Assembly: GCA_964607795.1 (NCBI GenBank)
Contig: CAZSLA010000009.1
Coordinates: 1-29,407, forward strand
DNA length: 29,407 nt
DNA from: DYGT01 sp964607795
Lineage (GTDB): Bacteria > Patescibacteriota > Microgenomatia > UBA8517
Direction: 5' to 3'
Below are positions 14,651-21,780 of the stretch, in pieces. The position numbers were made by a program, and so were the translations under genes. The notes under the pieces are model-generated. The model made no database searches, was not told the DNA's origin, and saw only the letters and a list, made by a program, of their open reading frames with translations. Numbering within the stretch: the stretch's first letter is position 1; every line of letters begins with the position of its first letter.

Positions 14651-15718
14651 TTAATTTTTACGCCGGATCACATATCTGGCTGCTTTAGTACTTCCCTCTT
14701 TTTCAATAATGCCCTTTTTCATCAGATCTTTAAGGTCACGAAGCACAGTATCTTGGGAAACCATTATCAAGACGTTGGACAAATCCTTCATTTTGGCACT
14801 GCCATGCTCACTAAGATACTCCACCAGCTTCACCTGCCTGGCAGAAAGGGCAACTTGATCGCCGATTTTAAGCCTCAAGCGGCTGTCCATGGATAGCTTT
14901 CTTATTTTTTCCTTGATTTTAGTTAATTCCACAGCAACCGTTTCGGTAAAATATTCAAGCCACGGTGTCAGATCCCGCTGAGAAATATCCTGTGCCTGCT
15001 TATCCACCAACAAAAATGCCTCGTAATAGCGCGACAGATCGCGGTCAAAATGCTCCTCCAAAGCAAAAAACTTCTTCAGGTCATAATTCTCTTTGAGCAT
15101 TAATAAATTTGCATAAGCCCGGGCAGAGCGGCCATTGCCCTCCACAAAAGGGTGGATCGCCACCAAAACATAATGGACAATGCCGGCGCGCAAAACGGGA
15201 TGCAAGTCACCAGCCTCGACACTATTGAGCCAGTTGAGAAAATCCTCAAGCATATAAGGCACCTCGTGCGGAGCCGGCGGCTCAAGGATCACCCGGCCCG
15301 AGCTTTCTTCCTTGATAACCACCTGTGTCGTGCGCAGTTTACCCGCTTTCTCCAAGGGAACAACGCGCTCAACCGTGGCTTTGTGGATTTCCAACAAACT
15401 CTCAAGGTCATAGCCGCCACGCTTTTGCGCCAAGTCACCCAAAAGCCGGACGACGTTACGATAATTGATTACCTCCTGGACATCGCGGTCGCGGCCAAAG
15501 ACCTCTTCGCCTTTTATTACCTGCTTGGTTTGGCTCAAGGTCAGGTCATTGCCTTCGATGTGAGTTCCATGGTAAATCTGGCGCACAATAGCGTCAGTGC
15601 GGAAATCACGTTCAAAGTCCGGCACCAAAGGCGCGTTTTCAATCACTTCCTTGGCAGCCTCGATGGCGCCAATGTTTTTTAAAATTTTATTGGAAATATA
15701 AAATTTGGGCTGGTACAT
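14651..15718 (-). CDS. Fic-family protein (AMPylation-type) with C-terminal winged helix
   Basis: A protein of about 355 residues. The Fic core motif HPFVEGNGR (191-199 counted from the upstream GTG) is complete, with the catalytic His and the anion-binding Glu-Gly-Asn-Gly-Arg loop. An N-terminal GTHIEGND segment (53-60) resembles the inhibitory helix of class II Fic proteins, whose Glu blocks ATP binding. The last 80 residues, including LVEYLSEHGSAKMKDLSNVL, form a winged helix. Family activity is transfer of AMP, or another nucleotide group, to a hydroxyl of a target protein. No toxin-antitoxin partner of known type is adjacent. I prefer the ATG at 15718 over the GTG at 15724. It follows nnrD by 7 nt. 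Confidence 0.88.
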   Translation of the reverse strand: MYQPKFYISNKILKNIGAIEAAKEVIENAPLVPDFERDFRTDAIVRQIYHGTHIEGNDLTLSQTKQVIKGEEVFGRDRDVQEVINYRNVVRLLGDLAQKRGGYDLESLLEIHKATVERVVPLEKAGKLRTTQVVIKEESSGRVILEPPAPHEVPYMLEDFLNWLNSVEAGDLHPVLRAGIVHYVLVAIHPFVEGNGRSARAYANLLMLKENYDLKKFFALEEHFDRDLSRYYEAFLLVDKQAQDISQRDLTPWLEYFTETVAVELTKIKEKIRKLSMDSRLRLKIGDQVALSARQVKLVEYLSEHGSAKMKDLSNVLIMVSQDTVLRDLKDLMKKGIIEKEGSTKAARYVIRRKN

Positions 15719-15725
15719 CGACACT

Positions 15726-16589
15726 TTATTTTACTGCAGATCTTGCGGAAAAAACAATGGGGATTTGAGAAGCCAGATCATCGGCATTATACATGTAGCC
15801 CGCTTTGGCATAAAGCTCATCGGCCGCTTGTTTGATTAAGCTAGACGCAGCAGTCGCGGCCAAAAAAGGCTCATTTTTTGCTAAAAGCCCCACTGTCAAT
15901 CCAGCCTGTATATCTCCTGTCCCGCCTTTGGTCATGCCAGCATTGCCACCGGCAACCTCCACGCATTTGTCAGGCGAATACACCACAGTCACCGGGCCCT
16001 TGAGCACCACAATGCAACTATAATTCTTGGCAACTTCATGCGGGTCGCTATCACCAAATAAATAAGCAAATTCCTTTTTATTAGGAGTGAGCACGGCATT
16101 TTTGGGGATCCAGCTTGGCTCCATGGTTTGCAGAGCTCCGGCGTCTATCACCCACTTTTTGTCAGGATAACTTAAAAGCAGCCTTTGAGTGAGCTCCCGA
16201 CTTACCTGGCACGCATGGTCACAGCGCTTACTTCTTGCCCTTTCATTGGATTTTTCGCTTGCAAAACGCATAAAGCCGGGTCCGATTAAAACAGCATCAG
16301 ATTTAGCAATATAATGCTCAATCTCTTCCATCGGTACCCAGATAAATGAAGATAACTGGGATTTTAAGGCATTTGCGATTTCCCCCATCCTAGGCTCGGG
16401 TGAAGTAAAAAAAACCATGTCCACCACTCGGGAAGTTGCTTTTAAAGATAAAAGCGCTGCGCCATGAAACAAATGCGATCCGCCAATGATGGTTACCTGG
16501 CCGTTGGCTTCGCCATGCGAATCTTTGACCGGCTTATACAGTTTCTTAAGCTCCCTGAGGTCAAATCTTTCCACATTCCATAATAGCAT
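15726..16589 (-). CDS. nnrD: NAD(P)H-hydrate dehydratase (NnrD/YjeF C-terminal type)
   Basis: A 287-residue ribokinase-fold enzyme that repairs hydrated NAD(P)H using ADP or ATP. The signature near the C-terminus, GGNAGMTKGGTGDIQAGLTV, contains the anion hole GTGD and the general base Asp; earlier blocks TIIGGSHLFHGAA (about residues 35-47), DAVLIGPGFM and NAVLTPNKKEFAYL are also family landmarks. The epimerase half (YjeF N-terminal) is absent, so it is the stand-alone form. The start is the ATG at 16589, which shares its first A with the TAA of the upstream 88-aa gene; a TTG at 16601 is a less likely alternative. The overlap indicates translational coupling. Confidence 0.9.
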   Translation of the reverse strand: MLLWNVERFDLRELKKLYKPVKDSHGEANGQVTIIGGSHLFHGAALLSLKATSRVVDMVFFTSPEPRMGEIANALKSQLSSFIWVPMEEIEHYIAKSDAVLIGPGFMRFASEKSNERARSKRCDHACQVSRELTQRLLLSYPDKKWVIDAGALQTMEPSWIPKNAVLTPNKKEFAYLFGDSDPHEVAKNYSCIVVLKGPVTVVYSPDKCVEVAGGNAGMTKGGTGDIQAGLTVGLLAKNEPFLAATAASSLIKQAADELYAKAGYMYNADDLASQIPIVFSARSAVK

Positions 16590-16855
16590 TATTTGGCCCA
16601 ATAAGGCAGGCCTTCATCATCAGGACCATATGCCTTTTGAGCTTTTCTATAAGCTTGCTCGCGCAAGGCTTTTTCTTTATTGTCATTAGGTTTTACTGGT
16701 TTTTCTTTTGTTAACTGCCCCGTAACACCATACGGAGGAACTTCATCTATCGTAGGCGGAGGAACTTCTGAGCCAGATGCATTATATCTTTCCCACCGCA
16801 CAACAGTCCCTTCAGGTGATACAATACCGGGTCGATACTTATTATTTTCCGTCAT
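16589..16855 (-). CDS. Small hydrophilic protein, unknown
   Basis: An 88-residue polar protein beginning MTENNKYRPGIVSPEGTVVR. Its middle is Pro-rich (PPPTIDEVPPYG) and its C-terminal third is charged and probably helical (KEKALREQAYRKAQKAYG), ending YWAK. It has no signal peptide, membrane segment or recognised domain. Its stop codon shares an A with the nnrD start, and recF ends 14 nt upstream, so it lies in the recF-to-nnrD operon. The compact overlap supports a real gene; function is unknown. Confidence 0.55.
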   Translation of the reverse strand: MTENNKYRPGIVSPEGTVVRWERYNASGSEVPPPTIDEVPPYGVTGQLTKEKPVKPNDNKEKALREQAYRKAQKAYGPDDEGLPYWAK

Positions 16856-16869
16856 AACCTAAGCTGATT

Positions 16870-17943
16870 TTACCCCCCCAGGGTTATTTTTTCAACCTTA
16901 GTGAGGTCAAGCTCACTTACATCATCGGCGGTTGTAATAATTGTTTGGTGCTCGGCCACCACTTCCAGGACCACTTCGCGCCTCAGCTCGTCAAGCTCGC
17001 TAAAAATATCATCCAACAAAAGCGTGGGTTTTTTATCAAGCTTGTTGGTGATGTATCTGAGCTCCGACAGCCTAAGCCACAAAACCCCGAGCCTGGCCTC
17101 TCCCCGGCTGCCAAAGCGGGCAAGCTCGCGAAACTTACTCTTGGAGCCGTTTTTCACCATAAAAATAAAATCGTCGCGGTGCGGTCCCACCAAGGTTTTC
17201 CCAGCCGCCACTTCGGCGTTTGCATATTCATTGAGCCTCGCTTCCGTAACCAGGCTTTTGGCATAATCAAGCTCAAATTCACGGCTGGAAAGCCCGGCCT
17301 GCCTGTTAATAAACTCCACCAATTCCTGCCGCAGCCTGGTGATGATGTCCCCGTTTTTAACCAAAAGCATGTCCCAATAAGTCAGTTGATTGCGGTTGGC
17401 CGCGCCTTCGCGGATGGCGTACAACAGCTTATTTCTTCGTTTGATGCCTTTTTCGTAAGCAAGCAGGGACCTTCTGTACTCGCGGTCCGTTTGGGTCAAT
17501 ACCGCGTCAAAAAAACGTCTCCGGGTGCTGGGCGAGGCTGTTACCAAATCCAGGTCCTGAGGGGAAAAGAGGACGCTCGGAAACCGGCCCGCAAAATCCA
17601 TCAAGCGCTTGCTCACTCCATCCACGAGCAATCTTTTATGAGGCACGGTTCTCATTTGTGCCTGGGGATCAAACTGGCCGGTGGTGATGACCACTTCCAA
17701 AACCTCGCTTTCGTCCCCGCTTCCCACCCTGGCCTTGACCCTCGCCACTTCCTGGTCGTAATTGATCATTTCGCGCTCGCGCTCGGCTTTGAAGCTTTTG
17801 CCTGTTGATAAAAGATAAATGCTTTCCAGTAAATTAGTCTTGCCGCTTGCGTTAGGGCCCTCGATTACGGTGGTGCCCAGATGAAACTTTACAAGTTTAT
17901 GCTTAAAATTTCGAAAATTACTTACCTCGAGCTTCTGGATCAT
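16870..17943 (-). CDS. recF: DNA replication/repair protein RecF
   Basis: An SMC-like ATPase that helps load RecA at gaps in DNA through RecFOR. Its 357 residues contain the Walker A loop GPNASGKTNLLE (29-40) followed by SIYLLSTGKSF, the RecF block VLFSPQDLDLV, the signature region FGSRGEARLGVLWL and Walker B with the D-loop, TLLLDDIFSELD. The length matches the family (350-370), and there is no hinge coiled coil. A TACAAT at 17953-17958, 9 nt before the ATG, suggests an own promoter with almost no leader. It is followed by the 88-aa gene, nnrD and fic on the same strand; dnaN and gyrB, which are often neighbours, are not here. Confidence 0.96.
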   Translation of the reverse strand: MIQKLEVSNFRNFKHKLVKFHLGTTVIEGPNASGKTNLLESIYLLSTGKSFKAEREREMINYDQEVARVKARVGSGDESEVLEVVITTGQFDPQAQMRTVPHKRLLVDGVSKRLMDFAGRFPSVLFSPQDLDLVTASPSTRRRFFDAVLTQTDREYRRSLLAYEKGIKRRNKLLYAIREGAANRNQLTYWDMLLVKNGDIITRLRQELVEFINRQAGLSSREFELDYAKSLVTEARLNEYANAEVAAGKTLVGPHRDDFIFMVKNGSKSKFRELARFGSRGEARLGVLWLRLSELRYITNKLDKKPTLLLDDIFSELDELRREVVLEVVAEHQTIITTADDVSELDLTKVEKITLGG

Positions 17944-17952
17944 TTAGTTCCA

Positions 17953-17958
17953 ATTGTA
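17953..17958 (-). promoter_or_regulatory. Candidate -10 element upstream of recF
   Basis: TACAAT on the minus strand ends 9 nt before the recF ATG, so transcription would begin 0-3 nt before the start codon. A -35 match is weak. Confidence 0.4.
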
Positions 17959-17996
17959 GCAAAAAGATGCTTGGCCTCTTTTAGTTTACACAAAAC

Positions 17997-18267
17997 CTAA
18001 ATCCCAACAGCCTCAATTCCAAAAATTACTGCAATAGAAAAAATATTTTTAACATCAAGGCCTGCTTCTTCTTTTATTTCTCGTGCTATTCCTTCCTCTG
18101 GGTCTTCGCCTTCATCCAAACCGCCTCCCGCCAGATCCCAGCCGTGCGCACGCTTGGTCTTATCAGATCTTTTAAGCATTAAATCTTATTATTAAAAACG
18201 CTGCGGCCTTTCGCCCTACTTGATAGTATGTCTTTTTGGCAATAAAATTGGGGTCATATTCTGTCAT
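17997..18267 (-). pseudogene. NUDIX hydrolase, frameshifted and C-terminally truncated
   Basis: The ATG at 18265-18267 begins MTEYDPNFIAKKTYYQVGRK, continuing to IIRFNA before a stop; the sequence resumes in another frame as MLKRSDKTKRAHGWDLAGGG and contains a complete NUDIX box, G-x5-E-x7-REIKEEAGL, with all metal-binding Glu residues. A few codons appear lost at the frame change (about 18177-18187). The reading ends with TAG at 17997-17999 after about 95 residues in total, where active NUDIX enzymes have 130-170. So the family is clear, but the gene looks broken. Its start overlaps the stop of the ART-like gene as ATGA, showing that the two once formed a coupled pair. Substrates in this family include ADP-ribose, (d)NTPs and mRNA caps. 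Confidence 0.75.
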
Positions 18268-18809
18268 ACTCCTTGAATTTTATCAATCTGATAGCCAAAA
18301 TCCCCGCGCTTAATTTTTATAACCGCAAGCGGTCTAATTTCCCGATAGGACATTAACTCACCATTTTCTTCTGTGTCAGTTTGTGTCTTTCTGTCAAATA
18401 TATAAACAAATCCTTCGTTCTGGACTTTGTCTACATTTTCAACACCAAACCTTTGCTCACCGGGATAAGAAACCACCCCGTTTTCGATAGCCATATTACA
18501 ACTGTTTTGCCTACGCCCCACGTCTACTCCGCCGGTGAGCGCAGTAAACTCGGCAAGAAGCGGATTTCTGGTCATGTACACTGCCTCACGATTGCCCGAC
18601 TCTTTAAGCATATCGTTTGCTTTATAGGGCTTTAAATTACCTTCAATTCTCCTTGAGGTTCCATGAAAAACAAAATCCTTAGTGGCAGCACACTCAAGAA
18701 AGTTTTGCGGACGGGATATTTCGTAATAAGCAAAATCTCCATCTTTTCTTTTTACGGCATGCCTGGCTGCCAGCTCATCGGCAATTTGCCTTTCTGGGGC
18801 CAAAGACAT
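18264..18809 (-). CDS. Putative ADP-ribosyltransferase-like fold protein
   Basis: A 181-residue soluble protein without a close relative that I can name. The pattern FVFHGTSRRIEGNLKPYKAN (about residues 46-65), then AVYMTRNPLLAEFTALTGG (about 76-94), then GFVYIFDRK and YREIRPLAVIKIKRGDF (about 155-171) resembles proteins of the ADP-ribosyltransferase/RNA phosphotransferase fold: an early His-Gly-(S/T), an aromatic strand VYxT with a following helix, and a late Glu. This is inference from motif order; catalytic residues are not proven. It is ATGA-coupled to the broken NUDIX gene, a biologically sensible partner for ADP-ribose chemistry. A palindrome lies 30 nt upstream. A TACAAG hexamer 5 nt before the ATG could be its -10. 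Confidence 0.5.
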   Translation of the reverse strand: MSLAPERQIADELAARHAVKRKDGDFAYYEISRPQNFLECAATKDFVFHGTSRRIEGNLKPYKANDMLKESGNREAVYMTRNPLLAEFTALTGGVDVGRRQNSCNMAIENGVVSYPGEQRFGVENVDKVQNEGFVYIFDRKTQTDTEENGELMSYREIRPLAVIKIKRGDFGYQIDKIQGV

Positions 18810-18838
18810 TTCTACTTGTATTTGTCCAGTTTTCTCGT

Positions 18839-18851
18839 CGATAGCCTATCG
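18839..18851. promoter_or_regulatory. Palindrome upstream of the ART-like gene, possible operator
   Basis: CGATAG and CTATCG arms flank a single central C, giving a 13-nt perfect inverted repeat in the 46-nt gap between mutM and the ART-like gene. It sits near the expected -35 of a promoter for the ART-like gene, so it could be a repressor site; a short hairpin at the end of mutM is the other reading. Confidence 0.35.
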
Positions 18852-18855
18852 TAGA

Positions 18856-19710
18856 CTAATTCTGGCACTTGGGGCACCAGAAAGTTCCCCGGCCGGCGAG
18901 GGTAAATTTTTCGATTTTGCTTCCGCAGTTTTTGCACAGCTGCCCGGCGCGTCCGTATACAAGCGTGTATTTTTGGTAGCTTCCGCCTGAGCCATCGGGC
19001 CGAACAAAGCTGTTTTCGCTCGCTCCTCCCTTTTCCAAGCCCAACTTTAAAACTTGCTCCAGGGCCGCAAACAATTTGTTAGTCTCAATACCCACAAGCT
19101 TACTTGCGGGCTTGCGGGGGTCAAGGCGCGAAAGCCACAAGGCATCATTAGCATAAATATTGCCTACGCCGGCAATTTTGCTTTGATCCATGAGCAAGTT
19201 TTTGATCGGCTTTCTGGATTTCCGCAAAATTTCTGCAAATTTACCGCGGTCTAAATTTTTCAATGGCTCGGGGCCTAATCTAGCCACAAACGGAAGCTTG
19301 GCAATTTCTTTTGTCGGCATTATTTTAAGCCAGCCAAAGCGGCGGTAATCATTAAAATAAAGCTTGCCGTCCCGATCAAAAGAAAAAGCCACATGTGTAT
19401 GTTTACCGGGAATATCGCCCACTTTGGGCGAAAGCTTGGGAGGCTTTGATAAGTTCGGCCCGCGATAAATAAGCTGGCCGGTCATTTTGACATGGCAGGC
19501 GATGGAATAGCCATTCTTAAAATCAATTGCCAAAAGCTTGCCAAACCGGCGCACGCCTGCTACCTCTGTGCCTTGGACATTTTTAATCTCACCCTCCAAA
19601 AGTTTGGGGCTATAAATTTCTATCTTTGTAAGCGTATGCTTACCTCGGGGCGGGCACAAAAAACGCTCCAGCTGTAAACGAATGTTTTCAACTTCAGGAA
19701 GCTCCGGCAT
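18856..19710 (-). CDS. mutM: Formamidopyrimidine-DNA glycosylase (Fpg/MutM)
   Basis: A bifunctional base-excision enzyme that removes 8-oxoguanine and cuts at the abasic site. The N-terminal PELPEVE gives the catalytic Pro2 and Glu3; K58 in FGKLLAIDF matches the conserved Lys that contacts DNA. The helix-two-turn-helix block is at IKNLLMDQSKIAGVGNIYAN, and the C-terminal zinc finger is C-x2-C-x16-C-x2-C starting at LCKNCG. A SENSFVRPDGSGG loop precedes the finger. The 284-residue length is slightly above the E. coli enzyme because of a short insertion near residues 80-90. Its start lies 17 nt inside the end of the upstream glycosyltransferase gene, so the two are coupled. Confidence 0.97.
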   Translation of the reverse strand: MPELPEVENIRLQLERFLCPPRGKHTLTKIEIYSPKLLEGEIKNVQGTEVAGVRRFGKLLAIDFKNGYSIACHVKMTGQLIYRGPNLSKPPKLSPKVGDIPGKHTHVAFSFDRDGKLYFNDYRRFGWLKIMPTKEIAKLPFVARLGPEPLKNLDRGKFAEILRKSRKPIKNLLMDQSKIAGVGNIYANDALWLSRLDPRKPASKLVGIETNKLFAALEQVLKLGLEKGGASENSFVRPDGSGGSYQKYTLVYGRAGQLCKNCGSKIEKFTLAGRGTFWCPKCQN

Positions 19711-20809
19711 GTGTATTCACAAATTGTACCACTTCTTTTTTGAACCTCTCCTCGCTAAATTTTTTTGCATGGTTTACAAGAACCCGCTTGTCAAATTTAA
19801 GTTTTTCAAAGCTTTTGATGGCTTTGGCTAAGCTATTAACCGTCAGCTCGTCAAAGAAAACCCCTGTGCGGCCGTCCGCCACACTTTCTAAATATCCTCC
19901 CCCACGGTATGCAATCGTGGGAGTTCCGGCAGCTGCCGCTTCAATGGGGGTTATGCCAAAATCTTCATCTTTTTGAGCCACGATAAAACCTCGGGCATTA
20001 CTATAGTAATTAATTAGTTCGTTATCTTTAATTTTACCCAAAAATTCAATGTTCTTACTTCTTATTTTTTTCAAATTATTTTCTTCAATTCCGCTTCCGA
20101 AAATCTTTAATTTAACGCCGGCTTTTTGGCAGGCTTTGATAATCAAAACAAAATTTTTGGCAGCCACCATCCTGCCTCCAGTCAAATAAAAATCGCCATC
20201 AGAGTCCCGAGGGGGTGAGTTGTGACGCTGATTAATATTAACTGGCGGGTAAATAACCTGATAATCTTTTCTTCTATAAAACTTCTCTACTCTTTTGCCG
20301 ATGTTTTTACTATTAGCTATAAAATAATCCACCTTCTGCGCTTGCTTAAAATCATATTGGCGCATGAAGTGGTTCACCACCAAGGCATAGACTTTTACAA
20401 GCCCTGAAAACCACTTATTTTGCCAATTGCGGCTGGTATCGTAGCCATATAAATACCTGGGGGGGGTGTGAAGGTAACAAATTTCTATCGTCTTTTTGCC
20501 TTTTTTTATTCCTTTGGTCACGGCCCAACTGGCCGAAGTTATAACCACGTCAAAATCCGAAAAATCAAAACGGTTCCAGATCCAAGGAATCACAAAGCGA
20601 AGCGGAGAAATAAGCTTGTGAGGCAGCGGCACACGGGCAAACCAGCTTTGAACCAGCTTTTTATCTTTAAAATGTTCCCATGCGGGGGAGCCCTTTTGGG
20701 CATAAATAATATAAATAGGAGCCTGGGGATAAATTTCAGCTAAAGTCAAAAGCACCCTCTCCGCCCCACCAAAGTCGTTTAAGTAATCATGGACCAATGC
20801 AACACGCAT
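19694..20809 (-). CDS. GT4-family glycosyltransferase (WbaZ/mannosyltransferase-like)
   Basis: A 371-residue GT-B enzyme. The N-terminus VALVHDYLNDFGGAERVL (3-20) is typical of the GT4 group that builds surface polysaccharides. The C-terminal domain includes YLTGGRMVAAKNFVLIIKAC and the donor-binding E-x7-E region DEDFGITPIEAAAAGTPTIA. There is no signal peptide or membrane segment, so it acts at the cytoplasmic face. Sugar and acceptor are unknown; mannosyl or rhamnosyl transfer to lipid-linked oligosaccharide is typical of relatives. A TACATT at 20816-20821, 6 nt before the ATG, suggests a promoter with nearly no leader. It overlaps mutM by 17 nt. No other surface-polysaccharide genes are adjacent. 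Confidence 0.85.
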   Translation of the reverse strand: MRVALVHDYLNDFGGAERVLLTLAEIYPQAPIYIIYAQKGSPAWEHFKDKKLVQSWFARVPLPHKLISPLRFVIPWIWNRFDFSDFDVVITSASWAVTKGIKKGKKTIEICYLHTPPRYLYGYDTSRNWQNKWFSGLVKVYALVVNHFMRQYDFKQAQKVDYFIANSKNIGKRVEKFYRRKDYQVIYPPVNINQRHNSPPRDSDGDFYLTGGRMVAAKNFVLIIKACQKAGVKLKIFGSGIEENNLKKIRSKNIEFLGKIKDNELINYYSNARGFIVAQKDEDFGITPIEAAAAGTPTIAYRGGGYLESVADGRTGVFFDELTVNSLAKAIKSFEKLKFDKRVLVNHAKKFSEERFKKEVVQFVNTHAGAS

Positions 20810-20825
20810 AAGTAGAATGTAGCAC

Positions 20826-20862
20826 GTAGAAATGGAGAATGGAAACCATTCTCCATTTCTAC
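20826..20862. terminator. 17-bp perfect hairpin between the exonuclease and GT4 genes
   Basis: Arms 20826-20842 and 20846-20862 pair perfectly around a 3-nt AAA loop. The TAG stop of the exonuclease gene (20859-20861) is inside the arm. On the minus strand no T-tract follows; on the plus strand a run of T starts about 14 nt later. It probably ends the exonuclease transcript, although the missing T-tract leaves a processing or stability role open. Confidence 0.6.
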
Positions 20863-21758
20863 ACTAGTGATAGCTGATTTTTTGAAGTCAGTTTTTTTGA
20901 ATTTGAAAGAGCCTGGATGCGCTTGGGAATGGTTTTGAAGCCAAAAGCATGGCAAACCGTAAACACCTGGGGTGTGTCAAGTTGCCAGTTTTGGGTACTA
21001 TTTAAATCAAAGTCCAGCTCAATATCGGTCACGATCTGGGCCAATTTTTGCGATTCAAAAGCACTCGACTTTCCTAGGACCAATTTTTTCCGGACCGTGG
21101 CAGTAATTTCATTGATGTGCTCATAGATGTCCTCCAGACCTCCGTATTTTTGCAACAGTACCTGGGCAGTTTTGGGGCCGATGCCCGAAACGCCTTTGTA
21201 ATTATCCGAAGGGTCACCCACCAGAGCTTTGTAATCAACGATTTGCTCGGGGGTAACTCCCAGTTTTTTAAGCGTTTCTTCCCTCTCAAATACCTGGGCA
21301 TGCGACAAGCCCTTAACCGGCATATACAGGCTTACCCTGTGGCCAACAAGCTGCAGGATGTCTTTATCCCCTGTGGCAATCACCACCTTGTCCACCGAAG
21401 CTTTGGTGGCAATGGTGCCAATGATGTCATCAGCCTCAAAGCCAGCTTTCTCATAAACCGGAATCTGCATGGCTGCCAAAAGCTCCTTTACCTTGCCAAA
21501 CTGCACACCCAAATCGTCATCCATTTCGGGCCTGTGAGCCTGATAAGTGGCAAGAATCTGTTTTCTAAAAGTAGGTTCGGGGCGGTCAAAAGCCACGGCA
21601 ATGTGCGTGGGAGCTAAATCATCAACCATCTTCAAAAGCATGGTAGTAAAGCCATAGACTGCGTTGATGGGTGTGCCATCGAGCGCAGTTAGGGCCGGCA
21701 AAGCGTGATAGGCGCGGTGCATAATGGCATTGCCATCCACCAGAATAAGTTTGCTCAT
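20859..21758 (-). CDS. Stand-alone 5'-3' exonuclease (PolA N-terminal domain type)
   Basis: A 299-residue flap/5'-nuclease that would remove RNA primers and process flaps during replication and repair. Visible: MSKLILVDGNAIMHRAYHAL (1-20) with the first metal Asp, VAFDRPEPTFRK, the Asp pair in GFEADDIIGTIA, TGDKDILQLV, and the helix-hairpin-helix region DYKALVGDPSDNYKGVSGIG with PKTAQVLLQKYG. It stops after this domain, so there is no proofreading or polymerase part. A longer frame up to 21911 lies within ftsH and lacks family sequence, so the ATG at 21758 is chosen. A TACAAT 7 nt before that ATG suggests a leaderless message. The stop codon lies in a strong hairpin. Confidence 0.93.
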   Translation of the reverse strand: MSKLILVDGNAIMHRAYHALPALTALDGTPINAVYGFTTMLLKMVDDLAPTHIAVAFDRPEPTFRKQILATYQAHRPEMDDDLGVQFGKVKELLAAMQIPVYEKAGFEADDIIGTIATKASVDKVVIATGDKDILQLVGHRVSLYMPVKGLSHAQVFEREETLKKLGVTPEQIVDYKALVGDPSDNYKGVSGIGPKTAQVLLQKYGGLEDIYEHINEITATVRKKLVLGKSSAFESQKLAQIVTDIELDFDLNSTQNWQLDTPQVFTVCHAFGFKTIPKRIQALSNSKKLTSKNQLSLV

Positions 21759-21765
21759 TGAGGAT

Positions 21766-21771
21766 ATTGTA
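21766..21771 (-). promoter_or_regulatory. Candidate -10 element upstream of the exonuclease gene
   Basis: TACAAT on the minus strand, 7 nt before the ATG, inside the 22-nt gap after ftsH. A TTGGCA lies 20 nt upstream of it, a wider spacing than usual. Confidence 0.45.
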
Positions 21772-21780
21772 GCAGTTAGT

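Noticed and set aside
15152..15682. 176-codon plus-strand ORF opposite fic
   Set aside because: Shadow of the fic gene, whose core motif is intact on the minus strand.
16945..17808. 287-codon plus-strand ORF opposite recF
   Set aside because: Antisense shadow of recF, which is fully supported by its motifs; no start signal or family.
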